A DNA stretch of 64,000 nucleotides from Protula sp. h YS-2021 (Eukaryota; Annelida; Polychaeta; Sabellida; Serpulidae), in NCBI GenBank assembly GCA_949752745.1, contig OX457029.1, positions 10,269,511 through 10,333,510 of the forward strand, in the 5' to 3' direction. The notes under the pieces were generated by a model. It saw only the letters and a program-made list of their open reading frames with translations. It had not been told where the DNA came from and did no database searches. This document shows positions 1 through 11,260 of this stretch, piece by piece. The position numbers and the translations under genes are program-made. How positions within the stretch are numbered: the first letter of the stretch is position 1; each line of letters begins with the position of its first letter.

Positions 1-1860
1 ATGAATTTTGGAGAAACTTAATATCTCAGTCAATTTCCACAGGTCCCGACCTGTGAAATATTTCAAAATTTGAGAAATCGCAGAAAATTTCATAAGTGTA
101 TTTCACTGTCTTTTCTACAATTTTAGGAGTGTGTAGAGTGCTGGTAATTAGAGGTTACGGATTCGGAATAAATTTTGGAGGAACTTGAAATTTCAGCCAA
201 TTTTCACAGGTCCCGACCTGTGAAATATTTCAAAATTTGATAAATGTGAGAAAATTTCACAAATGCATTTGAATGCCTTTTCTACAATTATTGCAGTCAT
301 TAGAGTGCTAGTATTTAACAATTGTGGCCTGGGAATAAATTTTGGAGGAACTTAAAATTTCAGTCAATTTCCAAATATTTCCTGTGAAATATTTCAAAAT
401 TTGATAAATGTCAGAAAATTTCAGAAATGCATTTCACTGTCTTTTCTACAATTGTTGGAGTCAGTAGAGTGCCAGTAATTAAGAATTACGGCCTAGGAAT
501 GAATTTTGGAGAAACTTAAAATTTCAGTCAATTTCCACAGGTCCCCTACCTGTGAAATATTTCAAAATTTCATAAATACCAGAAAATTTAAAAAATGCAT
601 TTGAATGCCTTTTCTACAATTTTTGGAGTCAGTAGAGTGCCAGTAATTAAGGATTACGGCCTAGGAATGAATTTTGGAGAAACTTAAAATCTCAGTCAAT
701 TTCCACAGGTGTGAAATATTTCAAAATTTGAGAAATCGCTGAAAATTTCATAAATGCATTCCACTATCTTTTCTACAATTTTTGGAGTGTGTAGAGTGCT
801 GGTAATTAGAGGTTACGGATTACGAATAAATTTTGGAGGAACTTGAAATTTCAGCCAATTTCCACAGATCCCGACCTGTGAAATATTTCAAAATTTGATA
901 AATGTGAGAATATTTGAGAAATGCATTTGAATGCCTTTTCTACAATTGTTGCAGTTATTAGAGTGCTAGTATTCAATAATTGGGGCCTAGGAATAAATTT
1001 TGCAGGAACTTAAAATTTCAGTCAATTTCCAAAGGTCCCGACCTGTGAAATATTTCAAAATTTGATAAATGTCACAAAAATTTCACAAATGCATTTGAAT
1101 GCCTTTTCTACAATTGCTGGAGTGATCAGAATGCTAGTAATAGGAATGAATTTTAGAGGAACTTAAAATTTCAGTCAATTTCTACAGATCCCGACCTGTG
1201 AAATATTTTAAAATTTGATAAATGTCAGAAAATTTCAGAAATACATTCGAATGCCTTTTCTACAGCGGATGGAGTCATTAGAGTGCTAGTATTTAACAAT
1301 TATAGCCTAGGAATAAATTTTGGAGGAACTTAAAATTTCAGTCAATTTCCACATGTCCCGACCTGTGAAATATTTCAAAATTTGATAAATGTGAGAAAAT
1401 TTCAGAAATGCATTTGAATGCCTTTTCTAGAATTGTTCGAATCAGCACAATGCTGGTAATTAAAGATTACTGCCTCGGAATAAATTTTGGAGGAACTTAA
1501 AATTTCAGTCAATTTCCACAGGTCCTGACCTGTGAAATATTGCAAAATTTGATAAATGTCACGAAATTTCAAAAATGCATTTGAATGCCTTTTCTTTAGC
1601 TGTTGGAGTCAGTAGAGTGCTGGAAATTAGAGATTACGGTCTCGGAATAAATTTTGGTGGAACTTAAAATTTCAGTCAATTTCCACAGGTCCCTACCTTT
1701 GAAATATTTCAAACTTTGATAAATATCAGAAAATTTCAGAAATGCTGGCATCAGTAGAGTGCTAGTAATTTAAGATTACGGCCTAGGAATGAATTTTGGA
1801 GGAACTTAAAATTTCAGTCAATTTCCACAGGTCGCGATTTGTGAAATATTTCAAAATTTG
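1..1860 (+). repeat. AT-rich satellite array, orientation A
   Basis: About eleven head-to-tail diverged copies of a unit of roughly 165 bp. Each copy carries, in order, an AATTTTGGAGGAACTT block, a CAATTTCCACAG block, the dyad CAGGTCCCGACCTG, GAAATATTTCAAAATTTGA, and a TGCCTTTTCTACAATT block. Dyad copies lie near 42, 207, 541, 870, 1036, 1187, 1354, 1523, 1688 and 1830, which sets the period. There are no coding frames. The dyad extends to an 11-bp stem in the best copies. The array probably begins before position 1. Confidence 0.95.
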
Positions 1861-3605
1861 ATAAATGCCAGAAACTTATTCTTATGCCGTTATCTTTAAT
1901 TACCAGCAGTCCTCTAACTCCAACAATTGTACAAAAGGCATTCAAATTTTAAATTTCTCCATAATTTATTCCGAGGCCGTAATCTTTAATTACAAGCACT
2001 CTACTGACTCGAGCAATTGCAGAAAAGGCATTCAAATGCATTTCTGAAATTTTCTGACAATTATCAAATTTTGAAATATTTCACAGGTCGGGACCTGTGA
2101 AAATTGACCAAAATTTTAAGCTCCTCCAAAATTTATTCACAGCTCGTAATTTTTAATTTCTAGCACTCTAATGACTCCAAATATTGTAGTAAAGGCATTC
2201 AAATGGATTTCTAAAAAATTTTTCACATTTCTCAAATTTTGAAATATTTCACAGGTCGGGAGCTGTGGAAATTGACTGAAATTTTAAGTTTCTCCAAAAT
2301 TTATTCCTATGCCGTAATCTTCAATTACCATAACTCTACTGACTAAAACAGTTGTAGAAAAGGCATTCAAATTCATTTCTGAAATTTTCTGACATTTTTC
2401 AAATCTTGAAATATTTTTCAGGCCGGGACCTGTGGAAATTGACTAAAATTTTAAGTTAATCCACAATTTATTCTTATGCCGTAACTTTTAATTAACAACA
2501 TGGTATTGACTCCAAGAATTGTAGAAAAAGATATTCAAATGCATTTCTGAAATTTTCTGACATTTATCAAATTTTGAAATATTTCATATGTCGGGACCTG
2601 AGAAAATTGACTGAAATTTCAGGTTCCTCTAAAATTTATTTCGAGTCCGTAAATTTAATTACTAACACTCTAGTGCCTCCATCTATTGCAGAAAATGCAT
2701 TCAAATGCATTTCTTAAATTTTCTGACATCTATCAAATTTTGAAATATTTCACAGGTCGGGACCTGTGGATATTGACTGAAATTTTAAGTTCCTCCAAAA
2801 TTTATTACTAGGCCGTAATTTATAATTGCTAGAACTCTAATGACTCCAACAATTGTAGAAAAGGCATTCAAATGCATTTCTAAAATTTTCTAACATCTAT
2901 AAAATTTTGAAATACTTCACAGGTCAGGACCTGTGGAAATTGACTGAAATCTTAAATTCCTCCAAAATGTATTCCTAGGCGGTAATTTTTAATTACTAGC
3001 ACTGTAATGACTCCAACACTTGTAGAAAAGGCAGTCAAATGCATTTCTAAAATTTTCTGACATTTATCAAATTTCGAAATATTTCACAGGTCGTGATCTG
3101 TAGAAATTGAGTGAAATTTTAAGTTCCTCCAAAATTTATTCCTAGGAAGTAAGCATTAATTACTAGCACTCTAATGACTCCAACAATTGTAGAAAAAGAA
3201 ATCAAATGCATTTCTGAATTTTTCTCATTTTTTTCAAATTTTGAAATATTTCATAGGTCGGTAGGTGTGGAAATTGACTGAAATTTTAAGTTCCTCCAAA
3301 ATTTATTCCTAGGAAGTAAGCTTTAATTACTAGCACTCTAATCACTCCAACAATTGTAGAAAAGGCATTCAAATGTATTTCTGGAATTTTCTTATATTTA
3401 GCATATTTTGATATATTTCACAGCTCGGGACCTGTGGAAATTGACTGAAATCTTAAGTTCCTCCAAAATTGATTCCTAGGCCGTAATCTTTATTTACTAG
3501 CACTCTAATGACTCCAACAATTTTCGAAAAGGCATTCAAATGCATATCTGAAATTTTCTGACATATTATAAATTTTGAAATATTTCACAGGTCGGAACCT
3601 GTGTG
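1861..3605 (-). repeat. Same satellite, inverted orientation B
   Basis: From about 1865 the same unit runs as the reverse complement. Blocks now read TTCTGACATTTATCAAATTT, TTTCACAGGTCGGGACCTGTG, GTTCCTCCAAAATTTATTCC and ACAATTGTAGAAAAGGCATT. Dyads recur near 2086, 2256, 2590, 2756, 2921, 3088, 3256, 3424 and 3590, so the period is again about 167 bp over 10-11 copies. The two arrays meet head to head. The array stops inside a unit near 3605, just after a dyad, where unrelated sequence begins. Confidence 0.93.
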
Positions 3606-4059
3606 TAGTAAATATGAAGAGGTAGTTGATTATTGATGTTGTGTGTATTGACATATTTGTGGTATATAATTTTAAGTTAACATCCCCAACCACGTGGATA
3701 TTTATTTTGTACCCGACATCCCTTTATTTCTGGCGTTTCCCATTTGCCATATGCTAGTCTGCCGTGCTTGTCAATAGTTTTCAATTTTTCACACTATGTT
3801 TGTTTGACATCGGTTAATATATAAAGAATGCCACGTGTTCGGGCGAGCATTCTGTCTTGGTTTAATCATTAATTTTGTACGAGTTTTGGTATGAATCTGA
3901 TCTTTTGGAAGACTTTGTGGCGAAATAAATACTCTGTCTGATTTGGATTCAATTTGAATTTAACTCCGTTGCAAAACTAAGAATCATTTTGATTCCATTT
4001 ATCCCACAAAAGTACAAAATGAATGCAAAAAATTGGAACTGAAATAAATTAAAATGTGA
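3606..4059 (+). promoter_or_regulatory. Possible 5' LTR/leader of the BEL/Pao element
   Basis: Unique sequence between the satellite and the first retroelement coding frame. It has a TATA-like TATATAAAG at 3818-3826 and AATAAA at 3924-3929, in the order and spacing expected of an LTR (promoter, then poly-A signal). No second copy is visible downstream of the element, so LTR status rests on position and these two signals only. The gag frame opens at 4060, right after a TGA. Confidence 0.35.
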
Positions 4060-5469
4060 ACAAAACTAAAAAAACCAATAGTTGAGTCTGATATCGCAAG
4101 TTTCAAAGTAACAGAGCTCAAGAGAATTTTAAGTGAAAGGGGACTAAAAACGTCAGAAATTAAGTCTGAACTAGTGCTGCGGTTGTGTGAGTACTATTCC
4201 ACCAAAGAAGATGTACAAGAACCAACGGAGGATCTGCAGGATTCTATTCTGCCCAACGACAGTGTTTCTCAGACAAGCAGCTCAACGAGTAGCGCACGTG
4301 CTCGAGCTGCTGCCCGTAAAGCCAGTTTAAAAGCCAAATTAGGAGCCTTGAAAGAAGAGGAACGAATACGCGCCGAAGTAGCGCAGAAAGAAGCCCAACT
4401 TCGCTTTCATCAGCTTCAGACGGAGATCCAAGCTGTTTCTGCCGAGAAGCAGGTGTTTGCCGAATATGCAGAACTTGCAGCCTCACAAGCCGCTATAGAA
4501 GAGAATACTCCAGCTATTTCGCCTGAGCCCCCGCGTGTAAACCCAAATACGACACAGGCTGCTACGATGCAAACCATACATCCACCTGATGTTCGCAGTA
4601 AGTTATCAGTTCCTATATTGACCACAACCGCACTGATTCCAGATGCGCTAACGTACGTGCCCAACTATCAAGTTTCGCCGAAGAAGAACGACCTACCTAA
4701 GCTTTGCGATCCAGAAAGCAATCAAGTGATCACACTTCAAAACGACACCGGTGAGATCAGAGCACAATAGCAGATGTTTGATATACTGAGTTTACCGAAG
4801 CCAGAGCTCTCTTCGTATGACGGTAACCCTATTGAATTTCATTTCTTTATGAATTCATTTGACACTTGCATTCATTCAACCAGCATAAGTGATGCCGCAA
4901 AACTAAATCGTCTTTTTCGACTGTGTAAAGGGAAAGCTCTAAAAGTCATCAAGTCATGTGCTCTTGTGGATCCAGTTATGGGTTACTCAAAAGCTAGATC
5001 GCTTCTGCAAGAGCACTTTGGTAATGACTATGTTATCTCAGAAGCATGGGTCACGAAAATCACGAGTGGTCCACCAGTCAAGAAAAATAGCAAGGAGTTC
5101 TTGCAGGAATTTTCAGATGACGTTAGAAGCTGCGCTGAGACTTTACGAGCCATGGGTCATTTGAACGAGGTGGACTCACGAGTGAGGCTAGTACAACTGG
5201 TCGAGCGGCTGCCTAACTACTTACAGGGGCGCTGGAGGAAGCAAGCAATTGATGAAAACGACAAAATTGGAAGATATCCAGGTATTGATGAATTTCTCAA
5301 GTTCTTAGAGAAAGTCTCACGCGAGGTTAGTGATCCGGTCTTTGCTATTCAGGAAGCAAAAGGAAGTAAAGGCTGTGGGAAGAAAAATAAGGCCTCAAGT
5401 TTCCATGGAGATGCAAAAGCAGGTAACGAATCAAATATCTCTACTGTAAAATTCCTTAGTTGCCTGTAA
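4060..5469 (+). pseudogene. BEL/Pao gag-like region (SAP motif, coiled coil, DUF1759), broken
   Basis: The frame is open from 4060, with no obvious ATG at its head. The first about 40 codons look like a SAP DNA-binding motif (a V-x-E-L-K, R-G-L and K-x-E-L-V pattern, about 4084-4190). A charged, Ala/Glu/Lys-rich helical stretch (about 4300-4500) follows, then a proline-rich linker. An in-frame TAG at 4768-4770 separates this from a DUF1759-type gag domain (4774-5330), recognisable by the pattern of small aromatic and basic blocks typical of Pao-family gag. The frame ends in TAA at 5467-5469, just before the zinc-knuckle region continues in another frame, so a frameshift lies near 5460. The two stops and one shift indicate decay, although the TAG sits in a CAA-TAG-CAG context. 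Confidence 0.85.
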
Positions 5470-6240
5470 TGCTGCACCAATGTGACGTGTTTAAGAAGAT
5501 GCCTGTTGTTCAGCGTCTACAATTTGCCAAAGACAAGCAACTCTGTTACAACTGCTTAAAAGAGGCTAAGCATTAAAAAAACTGCAGATTTGATCGAAAG
5601 TGTGGCATCGACGGCTGCATCATGAAGCATTCTAGGCTGCTTCACCATGCCTTTAAATCCAAAAGGAAAGATTCTCCAAAAGTGGAAGATACTGGTACGC
5701 AAGATGACTCCTTCTTCTTAAATACACAAGCTGGGCCCTACCAGAGTTCAAAGGTCATATTGTCTATCGTACCTGTACTTGTAAAAGGTAAGGACACCGA
5801 AAACATTCTCAAAACCTACGCTCTACTAGACTCTGGTAGCAATAAGACATTTTGTTCTGCAGCCCTTCTAAATGACCTCGGAATTGAAGGTAAGCAAACC
5901 AGTCTCAAGATTTCTACCTTAAATGACGGAAAAGAACTGCCTGTAGAAAAGGTCAACTTATCAGTTTCAAGTGTTTCAAAAAACTGTGCAATCGAGTTGT
6001 CAGAGGTGAACGCTTTGAAAAAAAAATTTCCGCCCCTGTATCGAGTACTGCTTTTAGCACAGACGTTGACCGTTGGGATCACTTAAGAGATCTGCCAGTT
6101 CATGTTAATGATGGCATAAAAGTGGCGCTACTCATTGGTCAGGATAATCCTCAAGCTTTGCTGCCATTGGAGCTGGGGCGTGGCTCAGTTGCTGAGCCAT
6201 ATGGACTGCGGACACCTCTGGGATGGACTATCAACGGTCC
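5463..6240 (+). pseudogene. BEL/Pao zinc knuckles and A17 aspartic protease, broken
   Basis: After the frameshift near 5460 the sequence shows Cys/His-rich knuckles (about 5480-5640), interrupted by TAA at 5574-5576. A retropepsin-like peptidase A17 domain follows, with its catalytic Asp in a DSGS motif at 5829-5840 preceded by a hydrophobic stretch. The frame stops with TAA at 6084-6086. The C-terminal part of the protease/linker (the conserved Gly-Gln-Asp and GWTINGP-type stretch, about 6120-6240) continues in another frame, so a second frameshift lies at 6040-6086. The family normally cleaves the element's own polyprotein. This copy cannot make an intact enzyme. Confidence 0.85.
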
Positions 6241-7215
6241 AGTGCAAACAACAGAAGACGACACAGGTGTGTGTAACTTTGTTAATTGTGCCATCAATGC
6301 TAAGCGTCTTGAAGAACAAGTCGAACAGTTTTGGAAGCTTGAGAACAGTGCTTTATCTGCTACTGAGCTATCTCGTAATGATAAAAGAGCATTGCAGATA
6401 TGGAACGACAGTGTACATATACGAGGTGACCATTACGAGTTAGATGTTCCATTCAAATCCAAAGAGCCACAACTCCCGAACAACAAGTGTGTTGCTGAAA
6501 GGCGATTGTCTTACCTGGGGCGAAGGCTAAGTAAGGATGAGCACCTCTTATCAAGGTATAAAAATGAAACTGAAACACTACTGAAGAAGGGTTACGCGGA
6601 AAAGGTTTCGGATCCTGAAGGGCCACTGGGGCTTACCTGGTATATACCACATCATGCTGTGCTGAATGTCAACAAGCCCGATAAGGTGAGAATAGTTCAT
6701 GATTGCGCAGCTGAATATTGCGGGTTCTCAGTAAGCATAGAAGTGTTACAAGGTCCTGACTTGACAAACAGACTACTTGGCGTTCTGTAACGATTCAGAG
6801 AGAACAAGTATGGTATGATGGCTGACATTGAAGCAATGTTTTTCCAAGTGAAGGTGACACCACATCACAGAGATGTACTCCGGTTCCTTTGGTGGCAGGA
6901 AAGGGATCCAAAAAAGGCGGCAGAAGTCTACAGGATGACGGTTCACCTATTCGGTGGTATCTGGTGTCCAAGTATCTCCAGTTATGCGTTGAAAAAGACT
7001 GCTGCATAGTTTCAACAAAGGTTTGACAAGCAAACTGTAGATGCTGTACTACATAATTTCTATGTTGATGACTTGTTACAGTCAGTTGTTTCAGAGAGTG
7101 CTGGCATTCACATGGCTAAAGAGCTTCGAGACCTGTTGTCGCTGAGGGGTTTTAACTTAACGAAATGGGTCAGCAACAGTCGAAAGATCATCGAGTCGAT
7201 ACCGAAAGACTAACT
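6241..7215 (+). pseudogene. BEL/Pao reverse transcriptase, broken
   Basis: The RT palm and fingers are recognisable: a KVRIVHDC block near 6685, an ADIEAMFFQV block near 6820 carrying a catalytic Asp, an LRFLWW block near 6880, and the YVDD active-site box at 7061-7072. Stops interrupt it at 6788-6790 (TAA), 7007-7009 (TAG) and about 7211 (TAA). These stops and the shifts around them split the domain into three or more pieces. YVDD with Pao-type flanks places it in the BEL/Pao group rather than Gypsy or Copia. Confidence 0.88.
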
Positions 7216-8068
7216 AAAATCTAGACCTGCAGCAATCCCCGTTGCCCGTTGAAAGAGCGTTAGGTGTGGAATGGGCAACTGAAGAAGATGCCTTCCGCAT
7301 TACTGTGAGACAGCCCCAAAAAGATCCGATGTATACTCGTCGAGGCTTGCTTAGCGTCGTGTCATCCGTGTATGATCCATTGGGTTTTGTTTGTCCTTAC
7401 GTACTTCTAGCAAAGAAGCTGTTTCAGAGTGAATGCAAGTTGAAGAAGGGCTGGGATGACAAGCTGGAAGATACAACTATCAAACCATTTGATTCCTGGC
7501 TGCACAATCTGGACATCCTCAGGTACTTGCAGATTCCTAGATGCTTCGTCGCAAACGTGAGGTCTGAAGTAATCGATGTCCAACTACATCACTTCTGCGA
7601 TGCATCAAGCGAGGCGTACGGTATGGTTTCCTACCTGCGAGCTACAGATAGTACAGGTACTGTCCATTGCTCGTTCGTCTTTGGAAAATCAAGGCTAGCG
7701 CCAATTAAGCAAGTGAGCATACCTCGCCTTGAATTATGTACGGCTGTTACAGCGGTTCAAGTGAATAGCATGATCGCAAAGGAACTCACAATTGAAATCA
7801 ACAACACGCTTTTCTGGTCTGATAGTACAATCGTGTTGGCTTATATAAACAACTCAAATAAAAGATTTCACACCTTTGTAGCTAACAGACTAACCTTGAT
7901 TCACGACGGTTCAAGTCCAGATCAATGGAGGTACGTGGGTCACAAGATAATCCAGCGGATGATGCTTCCAGAGGTATCGATGCAAATAAAATGTCTGGCA
8001 GATGGCTTCTTGGACCGACGTTTCTTCAGAATTCTGAGGATGAATGGCCAAAAAATCCAGATGTCTTG
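7216..8068 (+). pseudogene. BEL/Pao RT thumb and RNase H region
   Basis: The longest open piece of the element (7242-8069). It covers the RT C-terminus and the RNase H fold, with a HFCDAS block near 7590, an LELCTAV block near 7730 and an FWSDST block near 7815 that supply the expected acidic residues. Near 7935 the homology jumps frame: the NPADDASRG block continues in the frame open from 7925. That is a frameshift without an immediate stop. Confidence 0.85.
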
Positions 8069-9419
8069 AAAGAACTCAACGACGATCCAGAAGTGAAGCA
8101 CTCAGTGACTAGCTGTTCAGTTGAGGCGGCGGCTGATCAGGAGCAGACATCTATTCATCAACTGCTGCACAGGTTCTCCGACGGGTTAAAGCTCAAACGG
8201 TCAGTAACGTGGATTTTACGGTTCACCCTTTGGCTACCATCAAAGAAGACGAAAAGGTTTGGCTTAAATACAGTGCAAGAGCTTAATGCAGCAGAGTGTG
8301 CAATTGTGAAATATGTCCAGAGGTCTGCCTACAAAAGGGAAATCAATGACCTGAAAAAGAATGAACATGTAAGCAAAGTTAGTTCATTATCCAGTTCATT
8401 ATTACGCCTTATCCAGAATATCCTGCGCAGCTGTGTTATATGCAAGAGATTGTACGGTAATGCAGCAAGTCAAAGAATGTCAAACCTTCCAGCCGACAGG
8501 GTTACACCGAACGTTTCACCATTTGCGAACGTTGGTATCGACTGCTTTGGGCCATTTTTCTAGTAAAAAGGGGCAGAAGTCATGAAAAGAGGTACGGCTG
8601 CGTTTTCACATGTTTGACCATCCGAGCTATTCATCTTGAAGTCCTGCAATCATTGGAGTCTGACGCATTAACGCGCTGATCATATTCATTTCCAGACGCG
8701 GTACCCCTAAAGTAGTTCGTACAGATAATGGGACAAACTTTGTCGGGGGATCTCGGGAGTTCCTCGATGCTATGTGCCGCTGGCATGAATCAAATAAACT
8801 TCACAAACACTTGCAACATGATCAGATACAATGGATTTTTAATCCACCTGCTGCATCCCACATGGGTGGAGTATGGGAAAGGCAGATTCGCACAGTTCGT
8901 AAAGTCATTAGTGCAATACCGCGCAATGTTGTGCTGGATGATGAGCGATTAGCGACAGTGTTCTGTGAGGTTGAATCAATCGTCAATAATCGTCCGATTA
9001 CGCGATGTTCGAATGAGCCAAATGACATTGACCCGTTGACGCCAAATCACTTCTTGCTTTTGCGCGGAAATGCAGCTCCTCCTGTAGATCGCTTCATAAA
9101 ATCGGACATATACAACCGGAGGTGGAGACATGCTCAATACCTGGCTGATATATTTTGGCGACGCTGGATTCGAGAATACCAACCTACAATTCAGCATCGT
9201 CAAAAGTGGCTGGCAAGTACTCGCGATTTCTGCGTCGATGATATCGTGCTGGTGATGGATGAAGTGACACCAAGAAATTGCTGGCCTATGGGAAGAGTGG
9301 TGCAAGTCAACCGAGGCAGAGATGGTCATGTTCGATCTGCGGTTGTTCGAACAAAATCAACCACTCTGACACGCCCTGTGACAAAGCTTTGCCTTCTAGA
9401 ATCTTGTGATCGAAGCTAA
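8069..9419 (+). pseudogene. BEL/Pao integrase and C-terminal DUF5641 domain, internally deleted
   Basis: A zinc-binding region ending in a C-x-x-C pair (about 8430) is followed by the start of the rve integrase core and a TAG at 8561-8563. A second frame carries the RTDNGTNF block (about 8720), the WIFNPPAASHMGGVWER block and the catalytic Glu region. A DUF5641 tail (PLTPNHFLL and WRHAQYL...W blocks) follows, ending at the stop at 9417-9419. Compared with the family, the His pair and linker of the HHCC zinc finger are missing around 8350-8400, so there is an internal deletion. The order protease-RT-RNase H-integrase is canonical. Confidence 0.87.
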
Positions 9420-9724
9420 AATTCTTTTTGCAAAATGATGCGAGCCTAGCGCCGTCATTAAAAGGTGGTGAACACCTAAGCGAGCACAGAAGGATGTGCC
9501 TAGTATGTTCATGCATTCATTTGTGTTGCATATATTTAGTCGGTTTTGAAAGTGCATAAAACGTTAATAATATATGCTTGCTGTTTGTGGATGAAAGCAA
9601 TTTGAAATTAAGATTAATAGAATATAGTAATTTCTTACCTTATGAAGTTCAATCTTGTTTGGGTTGAAGTGGTTTGTTGATGTTATCCACAGGCACAATT
9701 TAGCGTTTTTTCCCGCTTAATTGT
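9420..9724. other. 3' flank of the BEL/Pao remnant, no LTR recognised
   Basis: I see no copy of the 3606-4059 sequence here, and no TG...CA-bounded direct repeat. The 3' LTR is therefore lost, highly diverged, or displaced by the element that starts at about 9725. No coding frame of interest. Confidence 0.6.
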
Positions 9725-10619
9725 GCCCTATGGAATGCCGTTTTAACACTTTATGCTTATTTTTGATATGAAAATATAATTAAAGATATCAAGAAATCAA
9801 TGTAGATCTCATTAATTTATATTTTGCTATCAATAAATGAATTGTAGATGGCAAAAATTTATTTTTGAGATCAAAAAATCAAATTTACAAACTTAAGAAA
9901 TCTTAAAGGAGATACACATTTACATAAAATTTAACAAATCGTCAATTAAATTTTGGAGATGAAAACTTGAATTATTGAGATCAATAATAACAACACAATT
10001 TTTGATCTCAAGAATTGCCTCCTTTTTGCACAGTAAAAAATTTAAACAAAGATTCTGCATACAAGGGTCAGTTATTATTGATTTACAGATGTGTGCTTCT
10101 GAATTTTTTGCTTAAAAAATAGACTCATATTTTGATATCAAAAATCAATTTTTGAGATCAAAAATCATTTGCAAATTTCAAAATACAAATTAAAATAGTT
10201 CTATTCTAAAATAATCATATCTGAAATAAATTCTTGATATCAATAAAAGGAAAATTAATTATTGAGCTCAAAATTAATATTTTGATCTCAAATATTTCAT
10301 TTTTGCTCTTAAGAATTAAATTTTTGATCTCAAAAAATCAATTTTAGATATCATTAAATCATTTTTGATATCAATAAATATTTCTTGATATCTCTAAATA
10401 TTTATTGATATCAAAAATTATTTTTTGAGATCAAGAATACATTTAAAGATATCAAAAATACAATTACAGATAGCAAATAGTAATTATTGATATCAAAATA
10501 GGGATTTTTTAGATCAAAAATTAATTCTTGATATCAAAAAATCAATTTTTGAGATCAAAAGTTATTTTTTGATATCAATAATTCCTTAATAAATGTGAAA
10601 ACGGCATTCCATAGTGCCC
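9725..10619. mobile_element. AT-rich non-autonomous DNA element (GATATC family)
   Basis: A terminal inverted repeat brackets about 895 bp. The left end reads CCCTATGGAATGCCGTTTT (from 9726) and the right end AAAACGGCATTCCATAGTGCC (10598-10618). The interior has no coding frame. It consists of dozens of near-palindromic 10-16-mers of the form TTTTTGATATCAAAAA, TTTTGAGATCAAAAA or GATCTCAAAAA, pointing both ways. I could not find a convincing target-site duplication. Confidence 0.75.
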
Positions 10620-11260
10620 ATGGTATTTTGATGTCATATAATATTCACTAATAATCATGTGTATTCATCCTGGTTCATGCAAACTAAAATTATTTTCTTT
10701 ATATTTTTTAAAGATTTATTTCATAGCCTTTTGCTACGGTAATAACTGATTTTCAACATACAAATATATTATCAGGTCATTTCTGCTCTAAATTCATGTA
10801 CCAAAGTGACACACGTTCTGAAATGTCAACGTTATAATGTATAACTCCTTCCTGAGAAACATATTAAGTTGTTTCCCATTGCGTATAATGTAAATAGTTT
10901 TACGGTTTCTAATGTTCCTCATGTATGCTTAGATTTGTTCATACTGATGTCCATAAACAGTACATTTAGTATTTATAATGTTTCAATACATGTATGAATT
11001 ACATCCGTTGTGTTCAACTTCCGCTTTAAAGATCTACTAAAAACCTTCTTTTGCTTGAAGTGGTGGGGAAAAGATCATGCACAAATCTTAACGCAGCTCG
11101 TGGAAATGCCTCTGCATTTCAAGCCTTCGCACAGGAAAAGAAGCAGTGCCTATGCTAGACCGCATAAAAATATCGGGTTTTAAAATTTTCGCGATGTTTC
11201 AACCTAACTTCATTATCATAATTAATGATTTGTCTTAGAAATATTTCGTGAAAGTCTTAC
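10620..11260. other. No gene seen
   Basis: AT-rich single-copy-looking sequence between the GATATC element and the third satellite block. There is no long frame, splice-flanked exon, hairpin or repeat that I can support. Confidence 0.6.

Noticed and set aside
3606..4059. tRNA-like or primer-binding site after the LTR
   Set aside because: I found no convincing 15-18-nt complement of a tRNA 3' end. No tRNA box A/box B pair was found elsewhere in the window either.
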